Assembly: GCA_015501585.1 (NCBI GenBank)
Contig: JADNRY010000085.1
Span: 1 to 64,000, forward strand
From: Rhodocollybia butyracea
Taxonomy: Eukaryota; Basidiomycota; Agaricomycetes; Agaricales; Omphalotaceae
Direction: 5' to 3'
Length of the DNA: 64,000 nt
The stretch's first letter is position 1. Each line of letters opens with the position of its first letter. Positions 44,999 to 57,068 of the stretch are shown in pieces. The notes under the pieces are model-generated. The model saw only the letters and a program-made list of their open reading frames with translations. It ran no database searches and was not told where the DNA came from. The position numbers were made by a program, and so were the translations under genes.

Positions 44999-46069
44999 CT
45001 ATGGTGAGCTATCAGTTGTCTTCGGGCTCTTTTCCAGGATAGCATCTACGATGCCGAAATCTAAAGCTTCTTGAGCTAGCGGAAAAGGAGCATGGATTAG
45101 GGTCTCTACTAGATCAGCAGCTGTGTAAACCATACCAGTCATAAAGTAATCACGCTCTAGTGCAGTTTCTGTAACACCGAGTTAGAACTGAACCCTTGAT
45201 GGATTTAAGAGCTCACCAAAACGTTTCAGACCATCTGCAATGCTTTCTCCCTGTGTACCGCAATGCTTTTGGTATATACCGGTAAGGACTTGTCGAATCC
45301 GTAAAATTTCCTTGGCGTGAATGGCGATATCACTGGCTTGCCCGGAAGCTCCGCCAGAGGGCTCTGTACAAGAGTTGGGTAACAGAACGGCATAAAGCAC
45401 GAATACATACGGTGGATCATGATACTAGCGTTGGGAAGGCAATGTCGTTTTCCTTTTTCTCCAGCAGATAGGAGCAGAGAGCCCATGCTTGCGGCTTGAC
45501 CGATACAGTAAGTGTGTATAGGAGCCGAAACATACTAGGTAGCTTCAGGATGAGATTATCATTGTAGATCTCAAAGTATGGTGTACCTGCATCTGAGACT
45601 TTGTAAAGATACCGGTAAATGGACGATAAGAATGCACGTACCGTGTCGTAAATGGCTAAACCAGCGGTGACGCTACCGCCAGGAGAGTTTATATACAAAT
45701 GAATTGGTTTTGTGGTGTCTTCCGCCTCCAAGAACAGCAGCTGCGCAACGACCAGAGTTGAATCTGTGTCGCGTATCTAGAAAGAGGAATATTTGTAAAC
45801 AAATTGGCCGAGATAGATCTACGCACCCCTCCATAGAGCATAATCACTCGTTCTCTCAGAAGACGTGAAAAGATGTCGTACGAGCGTTCTCCTCTGCCCT
45901 AGTGAAAACATTGAAAAGTGAGCAACTGAGTACGGCCAAAACTGACGGTTTGTTCAATGACGATTGGAACAAGTCCCGAGGCTGATGGGGAGGAGGACCA
46001 TTGTCCTGCCAGTGGATGATAGTGTCGACATGCACGACGCTGAAAAACTGAAAAGGCCGAACGCAACAT
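44999..46069 (-). CDS. CLPP: Mitochondrial ClpP protease subunit
   Basis: ClpP is the serine-protease ring of the mitochondrial matrix ClpXP machine. The start at 46069 gives a targeting sequence ([18 protein letters not shown]). The mature enzyme follows: [77 protein letters not shown] and [16 protein letters not shown] (active-site Ser). Then come [18 protein letters not shown] (active-site His, intron inside) and [11 protein letters not shown]. The end is [20 protein letters not shown] and [20 protein letters not shown], stop at 44999-45001. The active-site triad Ser and His are visible. Several introns. The conserved MQ between DT and YVSAP is encoded by a 6-nt microexon at 45587-45592. 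Its start lies 86 bp from the divergent BRL1 start. Confidence 0.93.
45587..45592 (-). other. 6-nt microexon of ClpP (encodes Met-Gln)
   Basis: On the minus strand GACACG is followed by a 49-nt intron (45641-45593, GTACGT...TCTCAG). Then comes ATGCAG, then a 52-nt intron (45586-45535, GTACAC...CCTAG), then TATGTTTCG. Joining the pieces gives [16 protein letters not shown], which matches the conserved YDTMQ(Y/F) of ClpP proteins exactly. Neither neighbouring exon can supply the MQ codons. Confidence 0.85.
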
Positions 46070-46155
46070 GGAAGAAGTACTTGGTCAAGCGCTGGGCGCC
46101 CTCGTGACCTCTGACTGACGCGTTTGTTTTCCACGCTTCTTTCATCTGGACTACG
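46070..46155. promoter_or_regulatory. Divergent 86-bp promoter region shared by ClpP and BRL1
   Basis: The two start codons (46069 minus, 46156 plus) are separated by 86 bp, which must hold both core promoters and leaders. No TATA box is obvious. Confidence 0.6.
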
Positions 46156-47560
46156 ATGAACTCGAGAACATTCCACTCTTCCCGCTCTACTGAAGCTCCA
46201 ATGGACTTTCAGTTTACTTCTCGGCCTAATACTACCCCTGCGTGGAAAGTAGATGACGATAATCCCAGTACTCCGCGCAAAAGTTGTCATGATATTTTTA
46301 GTCTCATATTTACTTCGCTCATTTTTTTTGCTCTAGGATCCCATGATGATACGTCTACTCCATCATCTTTTGGCTTTGGCGCAAACCGAAATATTCCTTT
46401 CATCTTTGCAACACCGTCACGACAAACCCCTGAACCATATTCTTGGGTTCCTCCTCCCTCAGCTTCTCCTGCTACTATGTTTCCGCCGCCGTCATTGGAC
46501 GAACCTAAAGATATTGACATGTCAGATGTTAGTCCTCCGAAACCGGAAGAACCAAAAGAGGGCAAGTCTGACCACGAGCGAGCTGTGGCTATAGGTGCAC
46601 TACGGAGAGTGTACAGAGCTCGCCACAAGACACCCCACGGCAAGAAATCTGTGCGGGTGCGTAATAAGGAACTACAATCGGATGATGAAGGCGATAGCTA
46701 CGACGAGGACGGCGAAGCATCAGAATTGGTGAACCAAAATACCTCCAATCATTACACACTGAATGTGGCTTCTGGACCTACGTCACGTTCTGATATGCCT
46801 TATATACTATTAGGGTGCGGCCGCTTTGATTTGGGAGTTTCTTTTGCTGATTTTGCTGGCAGATATTTGCAGTTTTTCTTTAATCTTTCATTAATCCTGG
46901 TCTTTCTGTACTTGTTACTACAATTTATCATAACAGTACAGCGTGATGTGGAGCATCGCATATCAGAGTACTCAATGGGTAGGACCTATTATTATTTGAT
47001 TCAAGCGACATACACTGATGTCAAACGCTAGATAGTGTACAGGAAATTGCGAGATGTGCGTTACAATTCCGGAACAACTATTGTGATAACCCTGCAATGT
47101 TGGCCCCAGCTCTTGTTCACCAGTGCAGTGAATGGGAGCTGTGCATGAATCGCGACCCTACTAAAATTGGACGTGCTCGGATTGGGGCTGAACTTATAGC
47201 GGAGGTTGTGAATGGATTCGTGGAGCCGATAAGTTGGAAAACTCTGGTATGTTGGCTTATAGGCTGTGCATATTGTGGACTAATTTGAATTTACAGGCGT
47301 TCACGTTGACTTCGCTATCATTTTTAACCGTTTTCATCAACACCCTCATATCTCTGTATCGCTCCCGACACCGCGCGTCTTCCGATGCGCATCAAGGGCA
47401 ACCTCCGCAGCAATTCCCAGTTTTACATGGGGCTCCGTATCAATACGGGTACTCTAGTGCTGTGCGAAATTGGAAGGGGAACGATGATGACGACATGGAA
47501 CGAACCCCGAGTGCAAGGCGGAGGCGACTGGAGGGAGGGGTTTCCGTCAAGATTAAATAG
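46156..47560 (+). CDS. BRL1: Brl1/Brr6-family nuclear envelope protein
   Basis: Brl1/Brr6 proteins are integral to the nuclear envelope/ER and help nuclear pore assembly and membrane lipid balance. The start at 46156 gives MNSRTFHSSRSTEAPMDFQF. An intron at about 46285-46336 must be removed (it would otherwise add a false hydrophobic run). A long polar, Pro/Ser/acidic N-terminal part follows, with RRVYRARHKTPHGKKS. The conserved domain has membrane segment 1 (LSLILVFLYLLLQFIITV), then the lumenal region with four conserved cysteines (CALQFRNNYCDNPAML and HQCSEWELCM), then the amphipathic/second hydrophobic part (IAEVVNGFVEPISWKTL, AFTLTSLSFLTVFINTLISL). The tail is basic, ending GGVSVKIK. Two more introns (about 46980-47030 and 47247-47296). 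The cysteine pattern is diagnostic. Confidence 0.9.
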
Positions 47561-48383
47561 ATTTGGTCCCGAGGTTTAGCCAATGTGTTTTGCATCGGTT
47601 GTTATAATCTATTATCTGTGTGTCAGTTGGTCACTAGGCACGATGCTGTGCATGTGGACGGTTGTGGCGTATGAATCTATGAAATCAGCATGCGAATGTT
47701 TATGTTCGGGTTGACCTTGGGCAGCTGTATTGCTGTGGATGTGAAGGTTAAGGTTGATAATAATGGCTGTTAGACCGGTCAGGGTTCAATTGAAAAGTAA
47801 ACATCAATGATGGAATGTATGTATCCATTCCTCATTTTGCGTTTATGAATGGTGGAATTCAATAGACCCTGAGTAGAACCTTGTTCAAAAATACGTCGCA
47901 CGAGCCCCCACGTCAAGAACGCCACCGGTTCTTCACGACACGCTCTGTTGTGTTCTACCGATGAGATCAAAGTTGAAACGAATAAGGGAATGAATTAGAG
48001 TGACGAGACGGCGTTTGAGCTGGTTGTGTGGATGATGTACAAGGTAAATCCGTTGAATGGAACATTTAATAGTTGATCAGATCCATGTATACATTATGCG
48101 TAACGGTTCATTGGTGTTTTTGACATATCGATGAACAGCGATGAACTAATCGGAGCTTGTTGGATTGGAGGGGAAGCATGGAAATGTCACAGGAATCAGG
48201 GAGGATTAGTGGGAATAGCCCAGGCTAGCCAGGAACTGAAAGAAGGAAAGAATATTGAAAAGGATCACGCTCCGCGGCGCGGGAACATCCGAGTTGTCAA
48301 AGGTGATAAAGCGCAAAAAACGCAAGTGGACCGAGCAGCAAGGGAGTTAAATTTAGAATAGTTACTGCTAAAGTAGTAGTTAT
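47561..48383. other. Convergent intergenic region between BRL1 and the SERF-like gene
   Basis: No gene recognised. Short open frames at 47779-47970 (-) and 48131-48361 (+) have no domain or splice context. Confidence 0.45.
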
Positions 48384-48718
48384 TTACCACTGCCGGCCGC
48401 AGCAGTTTTCTCTTCCTCTTTTTTCTGTCATACAGATATGAACCAAGTGATTGAAGAGTGTTGCGAGAACAAACCTTTTGTTTTGCACGTAGGATTTCAG
48501 CGTCACTGCAAAAAATTAATACAAGATGGTGGATGAGAGACGAACAACTTACGCCTCTTTGCGTTTTGCCAAAGAACTGGCGCTTTCCTTTGGTTTTTTT
48601 GCGTTTGCAGCGGCTTTCTTCTGAGCTTTGAGACGGTCTTGGTCGCGTTGGTTTCCTCCTAGAAAGAGAGTCACTGCGGCGGATCGAGGGTTGGAAGGAT
48701 GAAATGCTCACGCGTCAT
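48384..48718 (-). CDS. SERF/4F5-family small EDRK-rich protein
   Basis: The joined product is only about 63 residues: MTRGNQRDQDRLKAQ, KKAAANAKKPKESASS, LAKRKEADAEILRAKQ, KKKEEEKTAAAGSGK. This matches the small EDRK-rich (4F5, SERF) family, highly charged disordered proteins reported to affect amyloid formation and RNA-related condensates. Four exons: the first has only 7 coding bases (ATGACGC, ending at 48712), then introns with donors GTGAGC, GTAAGT and GTTTGT and acceptors TTTCTAG, TTTGCAG and ATGACAG. The stop is at 48384-48386. Short exons explain why no long open frame shows it. Confidence 0.85.
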
Positions 48719-49114
48719 GGCAAAGTGGAGAGAAAAATCGATTATGTAAACATGGGACCGACGGAGAGAAGAAATACCTCCAGGGTGGCAGCAGGCGGAG
48801 AAAAGTATTGGCAATGTTCGGATCGGGCCGAGAGCCGAAAATGATATTAAATCAGCGATCAGCGGAGGCATTCGGCAAGCTAAATAAGCCGAAGCGTGCC
48901 GGGTCGCCAAGACGTCCGTATTTGAATGCTGTGGCCGCCACGCGAAGGTGAATCTAGATAAAGGCCCGTCTGAGAATTTGGCAATTCGAAGGCACGCTGT
49001 CTATAATTACAGTTTTACAATCCATTGCCACCCGAGATCTTAGTGATCGGCAAGCAAACTCATTTAAAGACGACACCACTCACTTCGTCAACCTTTTGCT
49101 TCCTCCCCCCAACA
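48719..49114. promoter_or_regulatory. Divergent promoter region between the SERF-like gene and CYC8
   Basis: About 400 bp between two divergent start codons. Apart from a pyrimidine-rich leader just before 49115 (CCTTTTGCTTCCTCCCCCC), nothing distinctive. Confidence 0.45.
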
Positions 49115-52100
49115 ATGTCGCTCAGACACGGACGAGATGTCCGTATCCACGAAACTCCCTCAGCTCCTTCAACAAACGGTGCTTCTCTAGTTTCGCCTGC
49201 TATGCCACCCGCAAACTCTTTGCCAAACGGCTCGCTTCCTATTCCCTCAATGATTCAGAAACTCAACAGTGCAAATGAACAAACTTGGCTTTTGATTGGC
49301 CGTGTCGCAGAACAAATGGGTGACCTCGAACACGCTCTTTCTGCTTATGAAAACGCTCTCCGGCATAATCCGATGTCCCTTTCAGGCCTTACACAGGTCG
49401 CTGGCATAGCTCGGATCAAAGAAAACTATCCCAAGGTATTATTTTTTTCTCTTTCCGCGGGTCCCTGGCCCGCGGCCCGCTTTTTCTTCTCCGATCCGAT
49501 CACTCATCTTTCGACTTTCTACAGGCTATCGAGTTCTTCCAGCGTGTTCTCAGTCTACAGGAAGACAATGGCGAAGTATGGAGCGCTCTTGGCCACTGCT
49601 ATCTCATGCAGGATGATCTCCAAAAAGCCTACGCCGCTTATCAACAGGCTCTCTATCTTCTTCCAAACCCAAAGGAAGATCCAAAGCTTTGGTACGGTAT
49701 AGGTATCCTCTACGACCGCTATGGCTCCCTCGACCACGCCGAAGAAGCCTTCTCTTCCGTCCTCGCTATGGACAAAGGTATGTTCCCTTCTTTACTCTTC
49801 TCCTACCCTCTTCTTTATTCTTAACGATCTAGACTTAGATTTCGACAAGGCAAATGAAATTCTCTTCCGCCTCGGTATCATCTACAAACAGCAGGGCAAG
49901 TACGAAGACTCACTCGCCTGCTTCGATCGCATCCTTCGCAATCCTCCCAGCCCCCTCGCGCATGCCGACATATGGTTCCAGATCGGCCATGTGTATGAGC
50001 AGCAGAAAGACGTCAGTCTCAACAAGTTCCGTCCTCTCAATCGGGTCTGATCTATCCCTCTCTCATTTTAGCACGTCCAAGCCAAAGACGCTTACGAACG
50101 CGTCGTGGCCGATAACCCTGTTCATGCAAAGGTTCTTCAACAGCTTGGCTGGCTTTATCACCAAGACGGTTCTAGCTTTCAAAACCAGGAGCTTGCCATT
50201 CAGTATCTTACGAAAAGTCTCGAAGCAGGTAAGACTAATCCTTCTTTCTTCCGATCTCGTCCCAACTGAAACTCGTTCTAGACTCGTCAGATGCTCAGAG
50301 TTGGTATCTTCTAGGTCGAGCTTACATGGCCGGTCAAAAGTACAACAAAGCTTACGAAGCCTATCAACAAGCTGTTTATCGCGATGGCCGGAATCCAACC
50401 TTCTGGTGTTCTATCGGGGTACTCTATTTCCAAATCAATCAGTTCCGCGACGCACTCGACGCTTACTCCCGAGCCATTCGCATCAATCCGTACATCTCTG
50501 AAGTTTGGTTTGATCTCGGAAGTCTATATGAGAGCTGTAACAACCAGATCTCTGACGCCATCGATGCATATGCCAGAGCCAGCGAACTTGATCCCGGAAA
50601 CAGTGTCATCTCCAACAGGTTACAGCTCCTAAAAACAGCACAGGCTACTGGTGGCCAACTACCTGCTGCGCCAGGCCCGCAAGATGTCCATCCCACAGCC
50701 TACGCCAGTGCTGTTGTACCGCCACCTGGTTTGACTGGTCCTCCTTTACTCTTGCAGCCTCCTAATCAGCGAGCCTACCGTGCGGATAGTAGGGGCGCTC
50801 CTAGTGAAATCTCCCTTCCTCCTCCAACTCAGGGTCCTGCTACACGATCTCCTCCCGGCCCATTCCGTGGTGGTCCTCCTCCACCTGTCGTTATAGATGA
50901 GAGCCGTCACGGCTCTTTGCATACTCCTTTAGCCCCAATGGAGGTAGATGGTCCGCATGCGAGGGATTTTCCACCATCAACCCGTGAAAATGGCGCTCGT
51001 GGTGGTGCTCAAAGCAGCCTCCTTCTCCACCATCCTTCCTCCCAGAACCAGACACCTGCAGACGACCCTCGCGCTCGAGGTCATCATGATTATTTCCCCC
51101 GTCATCATCGTGCTCCTTCTTCGCGCTCCTCGTCACCACCCCGAGGAAGGGGATCGCCTCCACCTCCCTTCCAAACCTTCCCTCCTTCCAGTCGCACGGT
51201 AGTAGGACCAGGTCAGCATCTGCCCACTCGTTCTCCGCGCAATTATCCTGCGCAGCCATCCAGTAGACCTGAGAATGAGGGATCATGGGATCGAGATCGG
51301 TTTGAGTTCCCGGAACGTCGTCCCAGACCTGGCAATGACTACCCACAACCATCACCATTTTATCCCCCTCGTTCGCCTGGACATCATTCTCATCGTGCTA
51401 ATAGCCCCCCGGAACCCTCTCCTCGTTCTTCGCGTCCTCCTTCTCGTTACTGGGATAGTGTCAGTAACGGCAAACCGCCTTACCCTCCCACAGCTCCTTC
51501 TCCTCCTCCCACTCAAGAACAGGATCGTCCTATGGGTCGTGGAAGATTCGATCCCACACGAGAGCACGACTCTCGTGGAAGTGGATACTTGTCGAGGTCT
51601 GGTCCGCTTCCCGCCATGCGCAGCTCTGAAAGTCCCCATCCCGGCAGTGATACTAAGGACAAGCGTCGACATGCACCAGCCTCACGGGAGCCTGAACCGT
51701 CGCCCATATCCCAGGAGAGAAAGGAGAGAGATAGAAAGAAGCGTACTTCAAGGAGAAAGGAAGATGAAATGTCTAAAGGGTATGGGACTCCAGGATCTGG
51801 CTCGGGTGGGTATAAGGGTACATACAAGGGTGGGTCTCCGGGTCCGAGCTCGAATGGATCCGGTTCTTCAAACCGACCTTCACCGACAGTTGTAACCCCT
51901 CGACCCCCTTCTCGTGTAGTTGACGAAGATTACGATGAGGGTGTGGCTGACGCTCTAATGGGTTTGGCTTCTTATAGACCTCCAGCAACGGAAGGTGGTA
52001 CATCCGAGTCCCATTCGCATTCCCCGACGATCTCTTCCGGAAGCAGACATAGTGACTCGAGACCGTCAGCGTCGCATCGTGATTCCATCTCATCCAACAG

Positions 52101-52641
52101 GAGCCACATGTCCCCCCCTCCTCAACCTGTGCCCATGAAGAGAGCATTGAGTCCTGCTCCGGATGAGAATGGTGACAGTAAACGTACGAGAATGGACAGT
52201 GCCAAACGCAGGGCCTCGTCGCCTACTAATGGTCGGCGAACACCCGTACCTTCCACCCGACCCTCCCCTATACCTTTCCGCACCCAGCCAACCTCACATT
52301 CTCCCGATTCAGTTCGACATGACGCTTATCCTCCCTCCCCTCCGCTTCCTGCTGTTCTTCCTCCTCATCCTCGCCCTATCGGAGCCGGCGCTGGGATGTC
52401 GAACAATGTTTCCATTGCACTTCCTCCAATTGCGACTTTGTCTCCCACCTCAAGTGCACCTTCACCTAGTGCTGGTAACGATGAACGCGAGAAAGAGAGG
52501 GATCATGATCGCATGCAGGTCGATTCTCGTACTTCCTTGTCCCCACCTCGCTCAAAGTTGGCTGAAATAACCACCAGATCTCCAAAACATACCCCCTCAC
52601 CCCCATCAAGTGGGACTGAGAAGAAGGAGTCGTCTGCATAA
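49115..52641 (+). CDS. CYC8: Cyc8/Ssn6 general transcriptional co-repressor (TPR protein)
   Basis: Cyc8 joins Tup1 in the general co-repressor recruited by DNA-bound factors. The start at 49115 gives MSLRHGRDVRIHETPSAPST. About ten TPR units follow, for example QTWLLIGRVAEQMGDLEHAL, GEVWSALGHCYLMQDDLQKA, KLWYGIGILYDRYGSLDHA, EILFRLGIIYKQQGKYEDSL, DIWFQIGHVYEQQKD and PTFWCSIGVLYFQINQFRDA. The TPR part has four introns (one near 49437-49526; others near 49780-49831, 50011-50071 and 50230-50281). From about 50640 the last exon runs uninterrupted as a very long Pro/Ser/Arg-rich, disordered region, ending at 52641. The N-terminal placement of the TPRs and long low-complexity tail fit Cyc8. Total about 1,080 residues. 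Confidence 0.94.
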
Positions 52642-53377
52642 ATTGACTCTACGCCGTACGCTTTCTTGACGATGATTTTGCTATATGTATCGTAATCTGT
52701 TGAACTCATCATGTCCATACCCATGCTGTGTCGATTCCTTTCCTTATCGAGTACTGTTCAGTTCTGTTTTCTAGAATCAATCAAATATCATTTGTACTGA
52801 GTTGCCTTTTGAACCTTATTGTATGTAGTACATATATATGCATCATATGTCAATGTCGACTCGCTTGCAATCTGTTTTCAGATGGAAACCGTGGTTCGTG
52901 ATGCTCGTAATGCGGGAGCATACGTTACATTTAGGATATGCTTTGTTCGTCTGCGCCGGAGCCGGCTCTCAGAAGGTGTATGTCATTTAATGAAACTTCG
53001 GATACTTTAGAAGACATGGGGTTCTCCAACTAAGTTGAGCTAATATGATCCATCGTACATGCTCGCGGCCTTGAGGACTCCAAAAAGAGATATGGTCTCG
53101 AACAGTGTCCGTCGTACGATCCCCAAGCGAGATGCAAGCGTGATACTTGCTGGTTCCTTAATTCATTCATCGGGTCATTCCATACTTAATAAACCAGATT
53201 TAGCACTGATGATGATCTGCGAACATGCATAACCGACAGTTGTTATATGTCACGTTGGGCGCTTATGTGCCATCCGCTCGCCGCTCTGCATATCACCATC
53301 GCTTTGGCTCTAAATCTCGCCTATCACGTTGCATACAGCTTGCATAGAGCCTATCATTATCATCGACCGTTTCTTGC
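52642..53377. other. Intergenic region between CYC8 and ERF4
   Basis: No gene recognised. The start is the CYC8 3' side and the end the ERF4 promoter and leader. Confidence 0.45.
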
Positions 53378-54494
53378 ATGGCTTCAACCATTTCGTCCGA
53401 AGTTATAGATATCACCTCCAATCCAGAAGTCAAAATTCCAGGGCAGGATTCTCCTCCAAGCCCACCACTTACGAGGTCAAATTCTGTGGCAAGCGCTTCG
53501 GATGTCCAGGACGAACAGATAGCCGATAAGAAGGAACAAGTTGTGGAAGAAGGGTGGGATCCCTTACAGCATGGTACAGAGACGGAAGATGAAGAGTTTG
53601 TCGCAGCTCGAGTCGTCCAAGAAGCTGGTGACTCTGTCGTGGACATTAATGGCCGAGTCATTTACCCCTCAAGGTCGAATCTACACCTCGAGACTGACCT
53701 CAGAACACATGAACCACAGCCTTGGGACCTCGTCGACCCTCCTCCCACGAACGGAGAAAAACAACTCAACTCCTATGGCACTCTCACTTCATCAGCGTAT
53801 GTTCCTTTTGACCTTTGTGTATTCTTTCCGAACCATTTCCTTGTGCAGGCGAAGTCGAACTCTGATACCCAAATCTTCTTACTACTTTGGTCCTCCTCCA
53901 CCTGGCTCTGCATTCGGCTCACATCCAACAGGGCAAATTGGGTTGCACCATCCACGGGAAATTATTCGAGTTGAGAGGGACTATACCGGCGGAGAGCTAA
54001 TACAATTTGCGCCAATTTATCCATTGGAGCTAGAGGGTCGAGTAAGAATATGTTCGCCACCTAAATATCCTTCTTATCTGTTTTCTATCTAGATCACACC
54101 AACACAGTTCTTAGAGTCAATGAACTCTATAAACGAGCTTCTCATTTCGGCCCACAGCGTCCGCCGCGCTATGATAGACAATCTCGTATCTGTATTCTCC
54201 CTTCAACTCTCCACAGTTCTTCTTAGTTCGCATTATGAAAAGGTTTGTTCTATTTTTTGGAGTAGTTTGAACGTTGTTGATCCTATCTCCGTTTAGGAAA
54301 TGAAACGTTTACAGCAGCTTTTCGACGAGCTAAACATGGAAGTGTACAATCCTTCAGGATTGAATCTGTTATGGCCGCAAAAAGTTGCTTTTTTATTCGT
54401 AAGTCGGTTTCTTGTCCTGTTTGTTTTTGAGCTCACAGATTGTTTCCAGCTAGAGATTGAATATTATGTTAGTGCTTCTGTCTTGTCTTTGTAG
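53378..54494 (+). CDS. ERF4: Erf4-type subunit of the Ras palmitoyltransferase (Golgin A7/ERF4 family)
   Basis: Erf4 stabilises the DHHC palmitoyltransferase Erf2, which modifies Ras at the ER/Golgi. The start at 53378 gives MASTISSEVIDITSNPEVKI. A long acidic, disordered N-terminal part follows (residues 1-150). An intron near 53798-53846 leads to RSRTLIPKSSYYFGPPPPGS. The ERF4 domain begins around REIIRVERDYTGGELIQFAP, IYPLELEGR, then ITPTQFLESMNSINELLISA, HSVRRAMIDNLVSVFS, EMKRLQQLFDELNMEVYNP and GLNLLWPQKVAFLFLEIEYY. The frame ends at 54492-54494 after a short extra tail (VSASVLSL); one more intron could shorten that tail. About five introns. Domain order and spacing are complete. Confidence 0.85.
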
Positions 54495-54779
54495 TCTACC
54501 GTCTAACCGTGCTCTCAGTGACTGCTGGACCCTATGCTGTAATTTTGTGTATGTGCTTTTGGTTAGTTTAGATAGTGAGTTTCAGTAATGTATATATGCT
54601 CGGAAGGCATGCCCGAGCTGGGAAAACTTGAGTCATGCGGACGGCATCAGCCGAGCCGCGTCACTAAACCCGAAGTATTGTTTACTCAGCAACTGGGTTT
54701 CGACAGAACTACTATCTTCCAAATTCTTCATAGTTGAAGCACAAAATTTTCTGAAGCAAAACCAGATTTTCTTCATCCG
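54495..54779. other. Intergenic region and leader before the bZIP gene
   Basis: About 285 bp between two plus-strand genes. No other feature seen. Confidence 0.4.
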
Positions 54780-56753
54780 ATGGAGACATTTCCCAATCTT
54801 CCTCCTCTTTGGGATCTTTCGCAGGCGACTAATTTCTCTCAGCTCCCCGACGATGACTTTCTCGCTTTGTTGCAGAAGCAGTTCCCTGCGTCCGGCCATC
54901 CAGCTGACTTTATGACTGGAAACTTTGGAGATGGTGTAAATCCACAGAGCATTTCACAATTTTCTTTGCCCAGTGCTACACCGTCTTCCGAAGACAGTAG
55001 TCCAAGTCCTCAGACATCCAATAAACAAAGCCCTGAAGCTACGAATAACTATGAAGATTCGCCTGATACCGGTTTGAAGAGGAAGGCCAGTGACGAAGAT
55101 ATGGATGACAGCCCCAGTCAGAAGAACGCTCACACCAGTGAGTCCTGTGGAGCCTGCGAGACTTTTCCGCACTGACGACTTTGCAGGCTCAAGCGGTAAG
55201 AAGGACAAAGTTGCACCTTCCAGACGCAAGAGCTCAGGTGCAGGGCCCGTAAGCTTCACTCTTAGATCCTTCCGTCCACTATATTCATCTATCAGTCAAA
55301 GGACGAAACTCGCTTGATCAAACGCAAAGAGCAAAATCGTGCGGCACAGCGTGCATTCAGGGAACGTAAAGAAAAACACGTTAAAGATGTAAGTACTTTC
55401 TCGTTCGTTGGTTATAGTACCATGTAACATCTAACATTCGTTGCCACAGCTCGAAGACAAAGTCGCCGCTCTCGAAAACAAAAACCAACAAGCCACTACC
55501 GAAAATGAAAATCTTCGTGATCTCCTTTCCAGGTTACAATCTGAAAACATGGCACTGAAACAAGCATCATTCACATTCTCTGTCCCCAAGCAGCAGCAGC
55601 AACCGGCGGCCAGCACATCGACCGCCAAGAGTCCGAGTCCTTCCTTTGTTTCAGATAACTCCTTATTCTCTACCCTTCCTCGTATAACATACACAGCTCC
55701 AGATCCTTCAAATTACAGTAATCCTCTCGATATGACATCTATGATGTCGTTCGATCCCAATGTGCTCAGTCTTTTGGATGAGAGCCCCCAGGAGACTGCC
55801 ACTGACGGTGCCATGCAAATGGACTTTGGGTTTGGAAAGAATAACGACGAATTTTTACCAAAGAATTACACTACCATCGCCAGTAACCCCGCGTTCTTCT
55901 CTTTGGCATCAGCCTTTGATAACTTCTCAACACCTGAAAATAATTCAACTCCAGGCCCAGGTTCCCATTCGCACTCTTCCACCAGCAGTTCTAATAATCA
56001 AAGCCCCTTCAATTTTGATATGAACTCATTGACCCAATGGCCTACACCGTCTTCGGCTGCTCATGATTCTGGGACATTGGATGACCTATTTGGTGGAAGT
56101 GGGTTTTTGAATGCACAACAGCCGATGGATGTTAGTGCTTATATGACCGGCCAATCGCCCTCAGCTGTTAGCCCTATCATCCACCATGCAAATAACACCA
56201 CTCGGCTCTCTCCCTCCACATCCGCTTCTTCATCACCTGCGTCCCATTCGTCTGATCCATTATTCAGCGGTCATGAGGGCTCGTCATCGGAGTCGGATCA
56301 TGATGATTCGCAATGTCCCAAGACGAAGGAGGACTTGCATAAACACATTGCATCCGCTGGGCCCTCTGCATTTGTCGATCCGACTGCAAGCCATGATTTC
56401 ATTCACTCTGTATCATGTACTCCCAGCTCATTTCCCTCGTCAGAGAAAAGTGGTTTGCCATTCTTATCTACTGTTGATTGTGATGGAAGAACTACATTTC
56501 CTCCAGTGGAGAAGAATGACCAGAATGTTCCTGTGCTGGATGCTTGGCGCAACATTACTCGGGATCCTCAGTATAAGGTAGGCCCTTTGCCTTGCCAGAT
56601 TTCCTATAAAGCTTACTCGGCCTACAGGAATGCGATATAGCAAATCTTTGTTCCGAATTTGCTAGCAAAGCCCGTTGTGACGGCTCCAAGGTAGTTTTAG
56701 AGCCTCAGGGGGTAACAAGTCTGATGGAATCTATCAAGAAACGCAATGCGTGA
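54780..56753 (+). CDS. YAP1: Yap1/Pap1-type bZIP transcription factor (oxidative stress)
   Basis: Yap1-type factors shuttle between cytosol and nucleus and switch on antioxidant genes when their cysteine-rich domains are oxidised. The start at 54780 gives METFPNLPPLWDLSQATNF. The bZIP basic region reads RLIKRKEQNRAAQRAFRERK, with the NRAAQRAFR signature of the Yap group. The heptad region follows (KDLEDKVAALENKNQ, ENENLRDLLSRLQSE). A long Ser/Pro/Asn-rich middle part comes next. An n-CRD-like cysteine lies at SQCPKTKEDLHKHI. The c-CRD appears after the last intron (56579-56626): ECDIANLCSEFASKARCDG, with three cysteines, then VTSLMESIKKRNA, stop at 56751. Four introns. Both redox regions are present, so peroxide-type regulation is likely but not shown here. 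Confidence 0.92.
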
Positions 56754-57068
56754 AAGTTCGAAAGCTGAAGATTTACCTGAGTGTTCGTTTCTCCGATCTA
56801 CCGGCAATGTGCATTATCAGCACTGAAAGGGTTTTGGGTCTCGTGTCGGTTCACTATATAACCTTATTCCTTTATCTTTTCCCGTTGCGAGGTATTTTCC
56901 CGATCACTCTTGGTTCTGAGTTCATCGTAGACTGTATTATTTCTCTGTATTTGCACTTCGTCCTGTGTATTTTTTTCCCTTTTAACATAGCTCAAAAAAT
57001 CAAGTCCAGGTTTCAGAATATACAGTGTACTACTAAATCTACAAGGAATACACACTAATGTAAAAGAT
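56754..57068. other. Convergent intergenic region (bZIP / Snf2 3' ends)
   Basis: About 315 bp of AT-rich sequence between two stop codons. It serves both 3' ends; no gene seen. Confidence 0.45.

Noticed and set aside
50891..51672. Long minus-strand frames inside CYC8
   Set aside because: They are shadows of the Pro/Ser/Arg-rich coding exon, whose codon composition suppresses stops on the other strand.
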